The notes beneath the pieces were generated by a model, which was given only the letters and a program-made list of their open reading frames with translations, did no database searches and was not told the origin of the DNA. A stretch of DNA of 64,000 nucleotides from Streptomyces sp. NBC_00273 (lineage in GTDB: Bacteria; Actinomycetota; Actinomycetes; Streptomycetales; Streptomycetaceae). Location: NCBI RefSeq assembly GCF_036178145.1, contig NZ_CP108067.1, forward strand, positions 1,612,001 to 1,676,000. The letters run 5' to 3'. The position numbers and the translations under genes were made by a program. Positions 36,610-46,232 of this stretch are shown one piece after another (position 1 is the first letter of the stretch; each line of letters begins with the position of its first letter).

Positions 36610-39039
36610 GTGAACGCTCATCGCTTCTCGTTCTGCGGGGCCGAGCTCGCCGCTGTCTACGTGGTCGCCGACCAGGGCAGGGAACTCCATCTCGCCGAGC
36701 TGACCGGAAACCGCGGCGTCCTCTACGGGCTGCCGGCGATCCTCGCCGTGGCCGGCCATTCGCCCGCCGCCAACGCCTTCCGCTCGGGCCGCCCGCTGTG
36801 GCTGGCTCCCAAGGAACTCGCCACGTTCATCGAGGAGGACCCCCACCACTTCCCCACCCGGGTGCGGGACGGCGCGCCCCACGCACCGGCCAGGATCTCG
36901 CTGGGCGCGCTGCCGCTGGGCTACGACGACCAGGAGCTCGGCTGCCTGATCGTCGCCGGGCAGGCCGGGGACGGCTTCAGCGCAGACGACCGCAGCCTCC
37001 TGGAGCTCTACGCCGACCAGGTGGCCACGGGACTCGAATCGGTCGCCGGACGCTTCGCCGGACGCAAGTCCCCGCAGGCCCATCTGGGCCAGTCGCTGGT
37101 GCCCGACCAGGGCGGCGCGTTCATCCTGGAGCTGGCCACCGGCCGTATGGAGGCCGACGCGCACGTGCTGGAACTGCTCGGTCTGCCTCCCGGGCAGTTC
37201 GACGGGCAGGTGGAAACCGTGCTCGCCTGCGCCGTGCCCGACGACATGCCGGCCCTGATGGCGCTCGTGGAGCCGAACCGGCTGGCGGCCGCCGGACAGC
37301 AGCTGGCCTTCCGCATCCGCCGCCCGAACGGCGAACTGCGCTGGCTGGGGCTGCGCTGCCGCGTGGAGGTGGACCCGGACGGTACGCCGCGGCGCGTCCT
37401 GGGTGTGGTGGCCGATGCCACCTATCTGCGCCCCAGCGCCGACGAGGTCTCCCTCGTACAGCGACTGTCGGCCACCCTGGCGGGGGCGGCGACCATCCGG
37501 GAGGTCAGCCGGCTGGTGGTCGCCGCCCTGCGCGAGCCGCTCGGTGCCTCCCGGGTCGCGGTCGGCGAGCTGGAACCCGAACGGCTCATCGTCACCGCCC
37601 TCGATCCTCCGGAGCCCGATGCCTGGCCCGAGGTGTGGCGCTCGGAGTGGCGGTCCGAATGGCCCGACGTCGCGCTGAGCGACCTGCCCACCCTGCAGAG
37701 CGCGCTGCGCGGCGGCCACATGAGCCTGTGGCCGCCGGGGGCGGCTCTGGAGCCCGGCCTGCTGGGCGTCGGGCCCGGTGGTCTCGCGGTGCTGCCGTTG
37801 CCCGCCGACGGCCGGATGGTCGGGGTGTGTCTGGTGGGGTGGGACGCGGAGCACCGGTTCGGACCGGAGGAGCGGTCGCTGCTGACCGCGACCGCGGGGC
37901 TGGTGGGACAGGCGCTGGTGCGCGCCCACGCCCTGGACGCGGGCCACGAACTCGCCACCATGCTCCAGCGCAGTCTGCTGCCCCGTAAGCTCCCGGAACT
38001 GCCGGGCGGGGTCGCTGTCGCCCGCTACCTGCCCGCGACCGCCGGACTCGAGGTCGGCGGCGACTGGTACGACGTCATTCCGCTCCGTGACGGTCATGTG
38101 GCCTTCGTCATCGGGGACGTACAGGGGCACAGCGCGGGAGCCGCCACCATCATGGGCCAGATGCGCACGGCGGTCAGGGCCTACGCGGTGGAGGGACACC
38201 CTCCCGATGTGGTGGTCGCACGGGCCAACCGTCTGCTCGCCGGCATGGAGACGGACCTGTTCGCCACCTGCGGGTACGTGGACCTGGACATGGAGGAGGG
38301 CATCGCCAGGGTCGTCCGGGCCGGCCACCTGCCGCCGATCTTGCGTTTCCCCGACGGCGTCGCCGAGGAGATGGTGGTCGAGGGCGGTCCTCCGCTGGGC
38401 GTGCTCGCGGAAGCGGAGTTCCCCATGACCGAGGCGGGGCTGGTCCCCGGCACCCTGCTCGTGCTGCTCACCGACGGCCTGGTCGAGTCGGCCAGACTGC
38501 CCCTGGAGGAGGGCGTACGGCGGGTGTGCGACGTGCTCGCGGTGGCCGACCCGGTCGACGTCGGTGGGATCGCCGACGAGTTGGTCGTCGGCGTGGGCCG
38601 TCGCGACGACGACGTGGCGTTGCTGGTGCTGCGCTACGACGGCCAGGGGGACCGGCCGATGCGGAGCCACTGGACGGTGTGGCGGGTGCCCAACGCGGTC
38701 CTGCACGCGCGCCGCTTCACCGCGCGCATCCTGCGGTCCTGGGGGGTGGTGGAGGAACTCGACGAAGCCCTGCTGGTCGTGTCCGAGCTGGTCACCAACG
38801 CCATCGCGCACACTCAGGGCGAGGTGGGGATGGATCTGACCCTGTCGGCGGACCGGCTGCGGATCGCCGTGAACGACGCGTCGCCGCGCAGCCCCGTGAA
38901 ACCGGTCTGGGTGAGCTGGGAGTCGACCGGCGGTCGCGGGCTGCTCATCGTCGAGGCGACGGCGACGGCCTGGGGCTCGGTACCGCTCAGCAGCGGCAAG
39001 CAGGTGTGGGCCGAGATCCCCTGGCGCCGCGGTTCCTGA
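36610..39039 (+). CDS. GAF-PAS-GAF-SpoIIE phosphatase with C-terminal RsbW-type ATPase domain
   Basis: An 809-residue cytoplasmic signalling protein. A GAF-like region (about 25-145) is followed by PAS (about 160-280: GGAFILELATGRMEADAHVL), a second GAF (about 285-440), the SpoIIE/PP2C domain (about 450-675: AGLEVGGDWYDVIPL, VIGDVQGHSAGAATIMGQMR, RAGHLPPIL, DDDVALLVL) and an HATPase_c domain (about 690-809: VTNAIAHTQGEVG, GGRGLLIVEA). Phosphatase and anti-sigma-kinase-like activities in one chain can both reset and reverse partner switching. A GGAGG site lies 12 bases before the GTG at 36610, a longer spacing than usual. Confidence 0.88.
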   Translation: MNAHRFSFCGAELAAVYVVADQGRELHLAELTGNRGVLYGLPAILAVAGHSPAANAFRSGRPLWLAPKELATFIEEDPHHFPTRVRDGAPHAPARISLGALPLGYDDQELGCLIVAGQAGDGFSADDRSLLELYADQVATGLESVAGRFAGRKSPQAHLGQSLVPDQGGAFILELATGRMEADAHVLELLGLPPGQFDGQVETVLACAVPDDMPALMALVEPNRLAAAGQQLAFRIRRPNGELRWLGLRCRVEVDPDGTPRRVLGVVADATYLRPSADEVSLVQRLSATLAGAATIREVSRLVVAALREPLGASRVAVGELEPERLIVTALDPPEPDAWPEVWRSEWRSEWPDVALSDLPTLQSALRGGHMSLWPPGAALEPGLLGVGPGGLAVLPLPADGRMVGVCLVGWDAEHRFGPEERSLLTATAGLVGQALVRAHALDAGHELATMLQRSLLPRKLPELPGGVAVARYLPATAGLEVGGDWYDVIPLRDGHVAFVIGDVQGHSAGAATIMGQMRTAVRAYAVEGHPPDVVVARANRLLAGMETDLFATCGYVDLDMEEGIARVVRAGHLPPILRFPDGVAEEMVVEGGPPLGVLAEAEFPMTEAGLVPGTLLVLLTDGLVESARLPLEEGVRRVCDVLAVADPVDVGGIADELVVGVGRRDDDVALLVLRYDGQGDRPMRSHWTVWRVPNAVLHARRFTARILRSWGVVEELDEALLVVSELVTNAIAHTQGEVGMDLTLSADRLRIAVNDASPRSPVKPVWVSWESTGGRGLLIVEATATAWGSVPLSSGKQVWAEIPWRRGS

Positions 39040-39083
39040 CACGTTGCGCGGGCGGCTCCCGCGGGCGCTCCCGCGGGCGGTGC

Positions 39084-40220
39084 TCAGCCGCGGGCCGGGA
39101 GGGGGCGCTGGGAGGGGCCGGTGTAGGAGCCGAGGGGGCGGATCAGGGCGTTGTGCTCCAGCTGTTCGGTGATGTGGGCCGTCCAGCCGGTGATCCGGCT
39201 CATCACGAACAGCGGGGTGAAGGTCGGGACGTCGAACCCCATCAGGTGGTACGCCAGCGCGGCGGGATAGTCGAGGTTCGGGTGGATCCCCTTGCGGCTG
39301 ATCACGGCGTGCCGGAGCGAGGCGTGCAGGGTGGCGAGCCGGGTCGCATCGGGGTCCGCGGCGCGGGCGACGAGACGGTCGGTGGCCTCCTGCATGATCG
39401 GCACTCGGGAGTCGCCGTTCTTGTAGACGCGGTGCCCGAAGCCCATGATCTTCCTGCGGGCGGCCAGCGCCCCGTCCAGCCACTGCCCGGCCCGCTCCGG
39501 GTCGCCGATCTCGCCCAGCATGTGCATCACGGCCTCGTTGGCGCCGCCGTGGAGCGGACCCTTGAGGGCGCCGATGGCCGCGGTGACCGCGCTGTAGAGG
39601 TCGGAGAGGGTGGACGTGACCACCCGCGCGGTGAACGTCGAGGCGTTGAAGCTGTGCTCCGCGTAGAGGATGAGCGAGATCTCGAAGCACCGGACGACCT
39701 CGGGGGCCGGCACCCTGCCGAAGCACATCCGGAAGAAGTTCTCCGCGTATCCGAGCGACCGGTCCGGCTGGACGGCGGCGAGCCCGTGCCGCCGTCGGTG
39801 GTCCGCCGCGACCACGACCGGCAGCTTCGCCAGCAGCGCGAGGGACTTGGTGCGGTTGGCTTCGGTGCTGCCGTCGTCCTCCGTGGGGTCCTGCGAGCCG
39901 AAGACACTGACGGCGGTGCGCAGCACGTCCATCGGGTGGCAGGTCTCCGGCAGCCGGGCGAGCAGTTCGGCGGTGGTCCGGTCCAGGGGCCGCAGGGCGC
40001 GCTCGCGGGCCTGGAACTCGCGCAGTTGGTCCGCGTCCGGGAGTTCGCCGTACCAGAGGAGGTGCGCGACCTCCTCGAAGGAGCAGCGGGCGGCCAGGTC
40101 CTGGACCGGATATCCGCGGTAGGTGAGGGAGTTGGTCTCCTGGATGACGGTGGAGATGGCGGTGGTGTCGACGACGACGCCGGTGAGACCGCGGTGGATC
40201 TCGGGCGTGGTGGCGGTCAT
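39084..40220 (-). CDS. prpC: 2-methylcitrate synthase / citrate synthase
   Basis: A 378-residue citrate-synthase-fold enzyme joining oxaloacetate with propionyl-CoA (or acetyl-CoA). Family motifs: LTYRGYPVQDLA, the His in FNASTFTARV region, LKGPLHGGANEAVMHMLGEI with catalytic His, GFGHRVYKNGDSR with His-Arg, and the catalytic Asp in LDYPAALAYHLMGF. Length is that of short methylcitrate synthases. It is the last gene of the prpD-prpB-prpC operon, with GGAGG seven bases before ATG 40220. The operon context favours propionate catabolism. Confidence 0.92.
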   Translation of the reverse strand: MTATTPEIHRGLTGVVVDTTAISTVIQETNSLTYRGYPVQDLAARCSFEEVAHLLWYGELPDADQLREFQARERALRPLDRTTAELLARLPETCHPMDVLRTAVSVFGSQDPTEDDGSTEANRTKSLALLAKLPVVVAADHRRRHGLAAVQPDRSLGYAENFFRMCFGRVPAPEVVRCFEISLILYAEHSFNASTFTARVVTSTLSDLYSAVTAAIGALKGPLHGGANEAVMHMLGEIGDPERAGQWLDGALAARRKIMGFGHRVYKNGDSRVPIMQEATDRLVARAADPDATRLATLHASLRHAVISRKGIHPNLDYPAALAYHLMGFDVPTFTPLFVMSRITGWTAHITEQLEHNALIRPLGSYTGPSQRPLPARG

Positions 40221-40246
40221 GGGTGGCCTCCGGTGCGGGTGGTCGG

Positions 40247-41152
40247 TCAGTTGCCGGGCGGGAGCGTGAAGTCGGCGACGGTCGAGTCGAAGGCGGCGTA
40301 GTCCTCGTAGCCGAGCACCTCGTAGAGCCGGGAGCGGGTCTGCATGCGGGGCAGCAGTGACTCCTGGGTGCCCTCGGCGGCGAGGGTGCGCAGGCCGTCC
40401 TCGACCGCGCCCATGGCGAGGCGGAAGAGGGTGACGGGGTACAGCGCGATGTTGTAGCCGAGGTTCTCCAACGTGCGTGCGTCGAGCAGCCTGCTCTTGC
40501 CGAATTCCGTCATGTTCGCGAGGAGGGGGACGTCGACGGCCTTGCGGAAGGCATCGAACTCGGCCTCGTCCGCGAGCGCTTCGGGAAAGACGGCGTCGGC
40601 GCCCGCGTCCACGTACGCCTTGGCGCGGTCGATCGCGGCGGCCAGGCCTTCGACGGCGCGGGCGTCGGTGCGGGCCATGAGGAGGAAGTCGGGGTCGCGG
40701 CGGGCGTCGGCGGCGGCGCGGACCCTGCGGGCCATCTCCTCGCGCGCGACGACGCCCTTGCCGTCGAGGTGGCCGCACCGTTTGGGGTTGACCTGGTCCT
40801 CCAGGTGGAGTCCGGCCAGCCCCGCGTCCTCCATGAGCTGGAGGGTGCGGGCGGCGTTCATCGGCCCGCCGAAGCCGGTGTCGGCGTCGATGAGGGCGGG
40901 CAGGTCGGTGACGCGGGTGATCTGCTGGGCGCGGGCGGCGATCTCGGTGGAGGTGGTCAGGCCGATGTCGGGCAGGCCCAGGTCGGCGGCGAGCACGGCC
41001 CCCGAGAGGTACACGGCGTCGAACCCCGCCTCCTGGACGAGTCGGGCCGAGTACGGGTTGATCGCGCCCGGGATCCTCAGCAGCCGCCCGGAGGCGAGCT
41101 GTTCGCGGAAGGTGCGGCGGCGGGACGCGGCAGTGGTGCGGGTGTGGAGCAT
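40247..41152 (-). CDS. prpB: methylisocitrate lyase
   Basis: A 301-residue ICL/PEPM-family TIM-barrel enzyme that cleaves 2-methylisocitrate to pyruvate and succinate. Signatures: IPGAINPYSARLVQEAGFDA, YLSGAVLAADLGLPDIGL, the metal-binding DADTGFGGP, and HLEDQVNPKRCGHLDGKGVV with the catalytic KRCGH loop. LLMARTDARAVEG and NMTEFGKSRLL complete the barrel. ATG 41152 overlaps the prpD stop (TGATG), so translation is coupled. prpC follows 26 bp downstream. Confidence 0.95.
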   Translation of the reverse strand: MLHTRTTAASRRRTFREQLASGRLLRIPGAINPYSARLVQEAGFDAVYLSGAVLAADLGLPDIGLTTSTEIAARAQQITRVTDLPALIDADTGFGGPMNAARTLQLMEDAGLAGLHLEDQVNPKRCGHLDGKGVVAREEMARRVRAAADARRDPDFLLMARTDARAVEGLAAAIDRAKAYVDAGADAVFPEALADEAEFDAFRKAVDVPLLANMTEFGKSRLLDARTLENLGYNIALYPVTLFRLAMGAVEDGLRTLAAEGTQESLLPRMQTRSRLYEVLGYEDYAAFDSTVADFTLPPGN

Positions 41153-42672
41153 CAGAGCAGGCCCTTCGGGAGCCGGGCGTCTTCCGCGGCGACGGCATTG
41201 GTGTCGACGGCGGGGAAGAGGTCGGCGAGGCCTGCGGTGCCCAGCTCCGCCAACCGGTCCGCGGCCTGCAGGAAGTGGTCCTGGGCCGCGCCGGTGACGA
41301 TCCCCTCGGTCAGGGTGCGGAACTTGGCGGTGTAGCCGGCCCGGTCGAACGGGCGGGCTCCGGCGGGGTGTGCGTCGGCGACGGCGAGCTGGTCCTCGAC
41401 GACGGAGCCGTCCTCGAAGGTGATCACGGCGCGGCCACCGAAGGCCCGACGGGAGGGGTCCGGGTCGTGGTACCGCCGGGTCCACTCGGGGTCTTCGGCG
41501 GTGGAGATCTTCCTCCACAGCTCGACGGTGGCGGGCCGCCCCGCGCGCTCGGGGGCGTAGGAGCGCTCGTGGTGCCAGCCGCCGTCCTCGAGGGCGACGG
41601 CGAAGACGTACGGCACCGAGTGGTCGAGGGTCTCGCGGCCGGCGGCCGGATCGTACTTCTGCGGGTCGCCGGAGCCGGAGCCGATGACGTGGTGGGTGTG
41701 GTGGCTCGTGTACAGGACGATCGAGCGGACCTTCTCCAGCGGGCCGGCCTTCTCCCGCAGGGTGCGGGCGAGGTCGATGATCGCCTGCGCCTGGTACTCG
41801 GCGGAGTGCTCCTTGGTGTACGTGTCGAGGATCGCGCGGCGCGCCTCGCCGGGCCCGGGCAGTGACACGGTGTACGAGGCGTCCGGGCCGTCCAGCATCC
41901 AGGCGAGGAAGCCGTCCTCCCCCTCGTAGATCGGCGAGGGGGATCCCTCGCCGCGCATGGCCCGGTCCACCGCTTCCACGGCGGCCTTGCCGGCGAAGGC
42001 CGGCGCGAACGCCTTCCAGCTGGAGATCTCGCCCTTGCGCGACTGCCGGGTCGACGTGGTGGTGTGCACCGCCTGCTGTACCGCCTGGTACACGGTTCCG
42101 GTGTCCAGCCGCAGCATCGCTCCGATGCCGCACGCCGTCGCGGCGCCGAGGTGGGCGACGTGGTCGATGCGGTGCGCGTGCAGGCAGATGCCCTTGACCA
42201 GGGCGACGTGGATCTCGTAGGCGGCGATGATGCCCCGCAGCAGGTCCGCGCCGGAGCGCCCGGTGCGCTGGGCCACGGCCAGCAGGGGCGGAATGTTGTC
42301 CCCGGGGTGGGAGTAGTCGGCGGCGAGGTAGGTGTCGTGGAAGTCCAGCTCGCGCACGGCCGTGCCGTTGGCCCAGGCCGCCCACTCCGGCGACACGCGG
42401 GTCCCGGCGGCGACTCCGAAGACCGATGCGCCGGCGGGGGTCCGGTGGCTGAGGGCCTGGGCCCGCGCGACGGCGACGGGGCGGCGGCGCAGCGAGGCGA
42501 CGGCCACCGAGGCGTTGTCGATGATCCGGTCGACCGCCGTCCCCGCGGCCCCGGGGTCGAGGTCCGGGGCGTCCTGGGTGCCGGTGGCCACGGCGGCCAG
42601 CTTCCAGGCGAGCTGCTCCTCTCGGGGCAGGCGGTCGGCGCTGGGGTGGACACGTACCTGATGGTCGATCAC
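41152..42672 (-). CDS. prpD: 2-methylcitrate dehydratase (MmgE/PrpD family)
   Basis: A 506-residue dehydratase converting 2-methylcitrate to 2-methyl-cis-aconitate. Helical first half with [20 protein letters not shown] and [14 protein letters not shown], then the [20 protein letters not shown] segment and the C-terminal alpha/beta lid with [15 protein letters not shown]. These match the MmgE/PrpD family. A GTG start at 42672 has GAGGAG upstream. First gene of the prp operon, divergent from a RamB/PrpR-like activator-repressor at 42869. Confidence 0.94.
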   Translation of the reverse strand: MIDHQVRVHPSADRLPREEQLAWKLAAVATGTQDAPDLDPGAAGTAVDRIIDNASVAVASLRRRPVAVARAQALSHRTPAGASVFGVAAGTRVSPEWAAWANGTAVRELDFHDTYLAADYSHPGDNIPPLLAVAQRTGRSGADLLRGIIAAYEIHVALVKGICLHAHRIDHVAHLGAATACGIGAMLRLDTGTVYQAVQQAVHTTTSTRQSRKGEISSWKAFAPAFAGKAAVEAVDRAMRGEGSPSPIYEGEDGFLAWMLDGPDASYTVSLPGPGEARRAILDTYTKEHSAEYQAQAIIDLARTLREKAGPLEKVRSIVLYTSHHTHHVIGSGSGDPQKYDPAAGRETLDHSVPYVFAVALEDGGWHHERSYAPERAGRPATVELWRKISTAEDPEWTRRYHDPDPSRRAFGGRAVITFEDGSVVEDQLAVADAHPAGARPFDRAGYTAKFRTLTEGIVTGAAQDHFLQAADRLAELGTAGLADLFPAVDTNAVAAEDARLPKGLL

Positions 42673-42789
42673 GGGGCTCCTCGCAGCGTGCGGTGGGATG
42701 GTGGGTGCGTCGTCGTACGAGGGTGAGTCTTCCCCTCCGGGAGGGCCGGGGCGACGGCTCCACACTGCGTAATCCGTCCCTGCCGATCG

Positions 42790-42812
42790 TGCGAATCTGC
42801 GAATTCTGCGAA
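42790..42812. promoter_or_regulatory. three TGCGAA direct repeats, putative RamB/PrpR-like operator
   Basis: TGCGAA occurs at 42790-42795, 42798-42803 and 42807-42812 in the divergent region between prpD and the regulator. RamB/PrpR-type regulators bind short TTTGCAAA-like sites; the present repeats read TTCGCA on the other strand. The regular 8- to 9-bp spacing suggests cooperative binding. Confidence 0.6.
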
Positions 42813-42868
42813 CGGTGCGGATGCTAACTTCACAGGTGAGGACGGGTGGAGAGGAGCTCGCGATCCCC

Positions 42869-44296
42869 ATGGGACGGCCTGCCGGACGGATCTACGCACA
42901 CGCGAAACTGCGCAGGCTGCGCCGTGAGCGGGGCATGAACCAGGTCGAACTGGCCCGCGCGCTGGGGCTGTCCACCAGCTACCTCAACCAGATCGAACAC
43001 AGCCGGCGGCCGCTGACCGCTCCGGTGCTGCTGCGGATCGCCGAGGTCTTCGGCGTCGATCCGGAGTTCTTCTCCGAGGCCGGCGAGGAACGTCTGGCCA
43101 CCGATCTACGGGCGGCGCTCGGGGACGAGGCGTGCGGAAGCCCGGTCCCGGGGGACGAGATCGCCGACGTGGCCCGCGACCACCCCGAGGTGGCCCGGGC
43201 CCTCGTCGCCCTCCACCAGCGCTACCGGGACGCCTCCGAGCGGGTCGTCGCGCTGGCCTCCCCCGAGGACACCGCGGGCCTGTTGCCGGCCGAACCCCAC
43301 GACGAGGTGCGGGACTTCTTCTACGCCCACCACAACCACTTCGCCGCCCTGGAAACGGAGGCCGAGCAGACCGCCGAAGCGCTCGGCCCCGGCCGGGTCG
43401 GCCGCGCCGCGGACGCTCTCACGGGCCGCCTCGCGACCCGGCACGGGATCAAAGTGCTCCAGGCGGGCCCTGAACGCTCCGCCGACGCACGGCGCTTCGA
43501 CCCCGACAGCGGACTGCTCCTGCTCTCCCCCTGGCTCAGCGAGGGACAGCGGGCCTTCCAACTGGCCACGCAGCTCGCGCTGCTGGAGCACGGCCCCCTG
43601 CTGACCGGACTGGTCGATGCGGCAGACCTGTCCTCGCCGCAGGCGGAGGGCCTCGCCCGCATCGGGCTCGCCAACTACTTCGCGGGCGCGCTCCTCATGC
43701 CGTACACCGCCTTCCACGCGGCCGCCGAGCGGCTCCGCTACGACATCGAGCTGTTGCAGGCCCGCTTCGGCGTCGGCTTCGAGACCGTCTGCCACCGCCT
43801 GTCGACCCTCCAGCGCACCGGGAACCGGGGGGTGCCCTTCTCCTTCCTGCGGGCCGACCGCGCGGGCAACATCTCCAAACGCCAGTCCGCCACCGACTTC
43901 CACTTCTCCCGGCTGGGCGGCACCTGCCCGCTCTGGACCGTCTACGAAGCCTTCTCCTCCCCCGGCCGCGTCCTCACGCAGGTCGCCGAGATGCCCGACG
44001 GCAAGAAGTACTTCTGGATCGCCCGCACGGTCACCCGCGGCGGCTTCGGCCATCACGCGCCCCGGGCCGACTTCGCCGTCGCCCTGGGCTGCGAGCTGCG
44101 CCACGCCCCGCGCCTGGTCTACGCGCAGGGCATCGCCCTGCAGGACGCGCGCGCCGCCACGCCCATCGGGCTGGGCTGCCGAATCTGCGAACGGCAGGAC
44201 TGTGCCCAGCGGGCCCGGCCCCCGGCCGGCGGGATCCTCGCCGTCGATCCCGACCTGCGCACCCATGTCCCGTACCCGGTGATCGCGGACCGCTGA
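42869..44296 (+). CDS. RamB/PrpR-like transcriptional regulator of short-chain acyl metabolism
   Basis: 475 residues. The N-terminal XRE-type helix-turn-helix covers about 10-70 ([20 protein letters not shown], then [20 protein letters not shown]). An IrrE-like middle domain (about 190-330, including [13 protein letters not shown] and [14 protein letters not shown]) and a C-terminal region with conserved Cys ([19 protein letters not shown]) complete the RamB/ClgR-like layout. In actinobacteria such regulators use a Fe-S- or acyl-CoA-sensing C-terminal part and control acetate/propionate genes. Cys in CRICERQDC could be ligands. ATG 42869 follows GAGGAG. Divergent from prpDBC, which it most probably controls. 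Confidence 0.9.
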   Translation: MGRPAGRIYAHAKLRRLRRERGMNQVELARALGLSTSYLNQIEHSRRPLTAPVLLRIAEVFGVDPEFFSEAGEERLATDLRAALGDEACGSPVPGDEIADVARDHPEVARALVALHQRYRDASERVVALASPEDTAGLLPAEPHDEVRDFFYAHHNHFAALETEAEQTAEALGPGRVGRAADALTGRLATRHGIKVLQAGPERSADARRFDPDSGLLLLSPWLSEGQRAFQLATQLALLEHGPLLTGLVDAADLSSPQAEGLARIGLANYFAGALLMPYTAFHAAAERLRYDIELLQARFGVGFETVCHRLSTLQRTGNRGVPFSFLRADRAGNISKRQSATDFHFSRLGGTCPLWTVYEAFSSPGRVLTQVAEMPDGKKYFWIARTVTRGGFGHHAPRADFAVALGCELRHAPRLVYAQGIALQDARAATPIGLGCRICERQDCAQRARPPAGGILAVDPDLRTHVPYPVIADR

Positions 44297-44361
44297 CTCC
44301 GGCTCCGACACCACCACCGGCCCCGGCCCCGGCCCCGGACCAGGCCCCCTAGGCTCGGAGG

Positions 44362-45282
44362 ATGCGCATCGTCTCCCTGCTGCCCGCGGCCACCGACATC
44401 GTGGCGGAGCTCGGTCTGGCCGCCGATCTGGTGGGCCGTACGCACGAGTGCGACTGGCCGCCGGGGGCGGTGGCCGGTGTGCCCGTGGTGACCTCGGCCG
44501 AGCTCTCGGCGGACGCCCTGAGCAGCCGGGAGATCTCCGACGCCGTCGGCGGCGCCGCGCACAGCGGCTCCTCGCTCTACGCCCTCGACACCGAGGCCCT
44601 CGGCGCACTGGCTCCCGACGTGGTCCTGACCCAGGACCTGTGCGACGTCTGCGCGGTGTCCTACGCGGGGGTGAGCCGGGCGGTGCGCGTCCGGGGCGGC
44701 GGACCCCGCGTGCTGAGTCTGGAGCCGCGCACGCTGGGCGACGTACTGGACTGCCTGGTCACGGTGGGCGAGCTGCTCGGCGTGGCGGAACGCGCGCGGG
44801 AGCGGCGGCAGGCCCTCGCCGCACGGCTGGAGGCCGTACGGGCGCGGACGGCCGGGCTGCAGCGGCCCAAGGTGGTGGCGATCGAATGGCTCGATCCGCT
44901 CTGGCCGGCCGGGCACTGGGTGCCGGAGCAGATCGCGTGCGCGGGCGGCGAGGCGCTGATCGCCTCGCCGGGCGAGCACACCCGGCCGATGGAATGGGAG
45001 GCGGTCCGAGCCGCCCGCCCGGACGTGCTCCTGGTCATGCCCTGCGGGTTCGGCCCGGAACGCACCCTGCGCGAGCGGGAGCTGTTGACCTCGCTGCCGG
45101 GGTGGGAGGAGCTGCCCGCGGTGCGCGCGGGCGAGGTGTGGGTGCTGGACCGGCCCGCCCACTTCAACCGCCCGGGCCCCCGCGTCGTACGCGGCGCTGA
45201 GGTGCTGGCGCACGTCCTGCACGGGGTCGGGGCGGGTGCCCCGGTGAGCCCGGCGGAAGCCCGCCGACTCGGCCGCGGCTGA
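44362..45282 (+). CDS. cobalamin-binding-type protein (BtuF-like), no signal peptide
   Basis: A 306-residue helical-backbone ligand-binding protein of the BtuF/FecB fold. It starts directly with the first strand ([20 protein letters not shown]), then [50 protein letters not shown] and [12 protein letters not shown]. These are the motifs of the actinobacterial and plant-like cytoplasmic cobalamin-binding group. No leader precedes the first strand, so it should stay in the cytoplasm. GGAGG abuts the ATG. It lies upstream of three B12 riboswitches. A role in intracellular cobalamin handling is inferred. Confidence 0.82.
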   Translation: MRIVSLLPAATDIVAELGLAADLVGRTHECDWPPGAVAGVPVVTSAELSADALSSREISDAVGGAAHSGSSLYALDTEALGALAPDVVLTQDLCDVCAVSYAGVSRAVRVRGGGPRVLSLEPRTLGDVLDCLVTVGELLGVAERARERRQALAARLEAVRARTAGLQRPKVVAIEWLDPLWPAGHWVPEQIACAGGEALIASPGEHTRPMEWEAVRAARPDVLLVMPCGFGPERTLRERELLTSLPGWEELPAVRAGEVWVLDRPAHFNRPGPRVVRGAEVLAHVLHGVGAGAPVSPAEARRLGRG

Positions 45283-45339
45283 CGGCGGGCCCGAATTCGG
45301 GGTTCGCTCCCGCTCCCCTCTCCCCAAGCCGTACGATGC

Positions 45340-45500
45340 GTTCTGCTCCGGCCCACCGCGGCCCGAGCCACAACCGAATGCATGCACAACTGGGGGAAGC
45401 CGGTGGGAATCCGGCGCTGACCTGCAACCGTGAGCGGCGTCCGAAACGCCGTGAGTCGGAGAACCCGGGGTGCGATGTGCACCGCTTCCCACTGTCACGG
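45340..45500 (+). promoter_or_regulatory. cobalamin riboswitch 1
   Basis: The B12 box is clear: AAGCCGGTGGGAATCCGGCG followed by CTGACCTGCAACCGT (about 45396-45431). A GC hairpin (GGCGTCCGAAACGCC) and the conserved GTGAGTCGGAGAACCC stretch follow. The downstream gene starts at 45635 and codes for a secreted DUF4430 protein. AdoCbl binding should lower its expression. Confidence 0.92.
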
Positions 45501-45634
45501 TCTGCAGTACGAAGCCCCAGCCTGGCCCGGCACCCCCGTGCGCCCTCCTCAGGGACGCCCGCAGGGGGTGTGCGCGGGTGCGGGTCGGAGGGTTCGCGCG
45601 AGCAGACCCGAAGATCCGCTCAGGAAGGCACTCC

Positions 45635-46117
45635 ATGCGCCAGACCCTCGTCCGACGCTCCGTGGTCACCACGCTCGCCCTCGGCCTCGCCCTCGCCACG
45701 GCTCCGGCCGAGGCCAAGCCGAAGCCGAACACGAACGCGGCCGTCAAGGTGGACCTCACCGTCCAGGGACCCGACGGGCTGCTGTTCAAGGGCAAGGTCA
45801 AGACCAAGGGCCACGACGTCACCACCGCGACCGGTGGCACCCACAAGTGCGACGGCACCAACGGCGGCGCCAACCCGTCGAAGGTCCCCACCCCGACGGC
45901 CGCCCTCGACGACGCCGCCCACAAGAAGGGCTTCACCTGGGACGGCACCTGGTACGCGTCGTTCGACGACTTCTCCGTCGACACCATAAAGAACGTCAGC
46001 GGCGGCGGCTCCGCCTACTGGAGCATCGCCGTCAACGGCACCCCGACCCCGGTCGGCGGCTGCCAGTTCAAGCTCAACGCCGGCGACCGGGTCTCCTTCA
46101 CCTGGACGTCCTTCTAG
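45635..46117 (+). CDS. secreted DUF4430 (transcobalamin-like C-terminal domain) protein
   Basis: 160 residues. Sec signal peptide about 1-27 (VVTTLALGLALATAPAEA, with AEA cleavage). The mature part has a Lys/Thr-rich start and one DUF4430-like beta domain: an FKGKVKTKGHDVTT strand, CDGTNGGANPSKVPTPTAAL, then YWSIAVNGTPTPVGGCQFKL and NAGDRVSFTW. The Trp/Asn-Gly and GDR(V)xxxW pattern is that of the beta domain of transcobalamin and intrinsic factor. Two Cys residues probably form a disulfide. Under a cobalamin riboswitch, so it likely binds B12 or a precursor outside the cell (inference). RBS AGGAAGG before ATG 45635. Confidence 0.85.
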   Translation: MRQTLVRRSVVTTLALGLALATAPAEAKPKPNTNAAVKVDLTVQGPDGLLFKGKVKTKGHDVTTATGGTHKCDGTNGGANPSKVPTPTAALDDAAHKKGFTWDGTWYASFDDFSVDTIKNVSGGGSAYWSIAVNGTPTPVGGCQFKLNAGDRVSFTWTSF

Positions 46118-46145
46118 CCGGGTACGGCCCGGCCGCGGGCCGGGC

Positions 46146-46183
46146 GGTGCCGTACCGGCCCGACCGGCGGCCGGTACGGCACC
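46146..46183. terminator. bidirectional terminator-like hairpin
   Basis: A perfect 15-bp stem (GGTGCCGTACCGGCC paired with 46169-46183) with an 8-base loop, placed 28 bp after the DUF4430 gene and between convergent genes. There is no U-tract, as usual in high-GC actinomycetes. Two further GGTACGGCACC copies follow. Confidence 0.75.
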
Positions 46184-46232
46184 GGTACGGCACCGGCGGG
46201 ACACGCTCCGCGTCGAGCATCCTGACCGAGCG

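Noticed and set aside
36580..36612. Possible 10-codon leader ORF (MPPKGGDTEQ) overlapping the GTG of the GAF-PAS phosphatase
   Set aside because: Its ATG has no well-placed ribosome site, and the GGAGG within it can serve the main gene directly.
39040..39083. Repeated CTCCCGCGGGCG as terminator between convergent genes
   Set aside because: CCCGCGGG is self-complementary but gives only short alternative stems; not strong enough to call.
36310..39726. Very long minus-strand frame across the phosphatases and prpC
   Set aside because: It spans several real genes on both strands and has no recognisable domain; third-codon bias creates it.
44179..44194. CGAATCTGCGAACGG resembling the prp operator repeats
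   Set aside because: Lies inside the coding sequence for the conserved Cys motif of the regulator and lacks the regular spacing.
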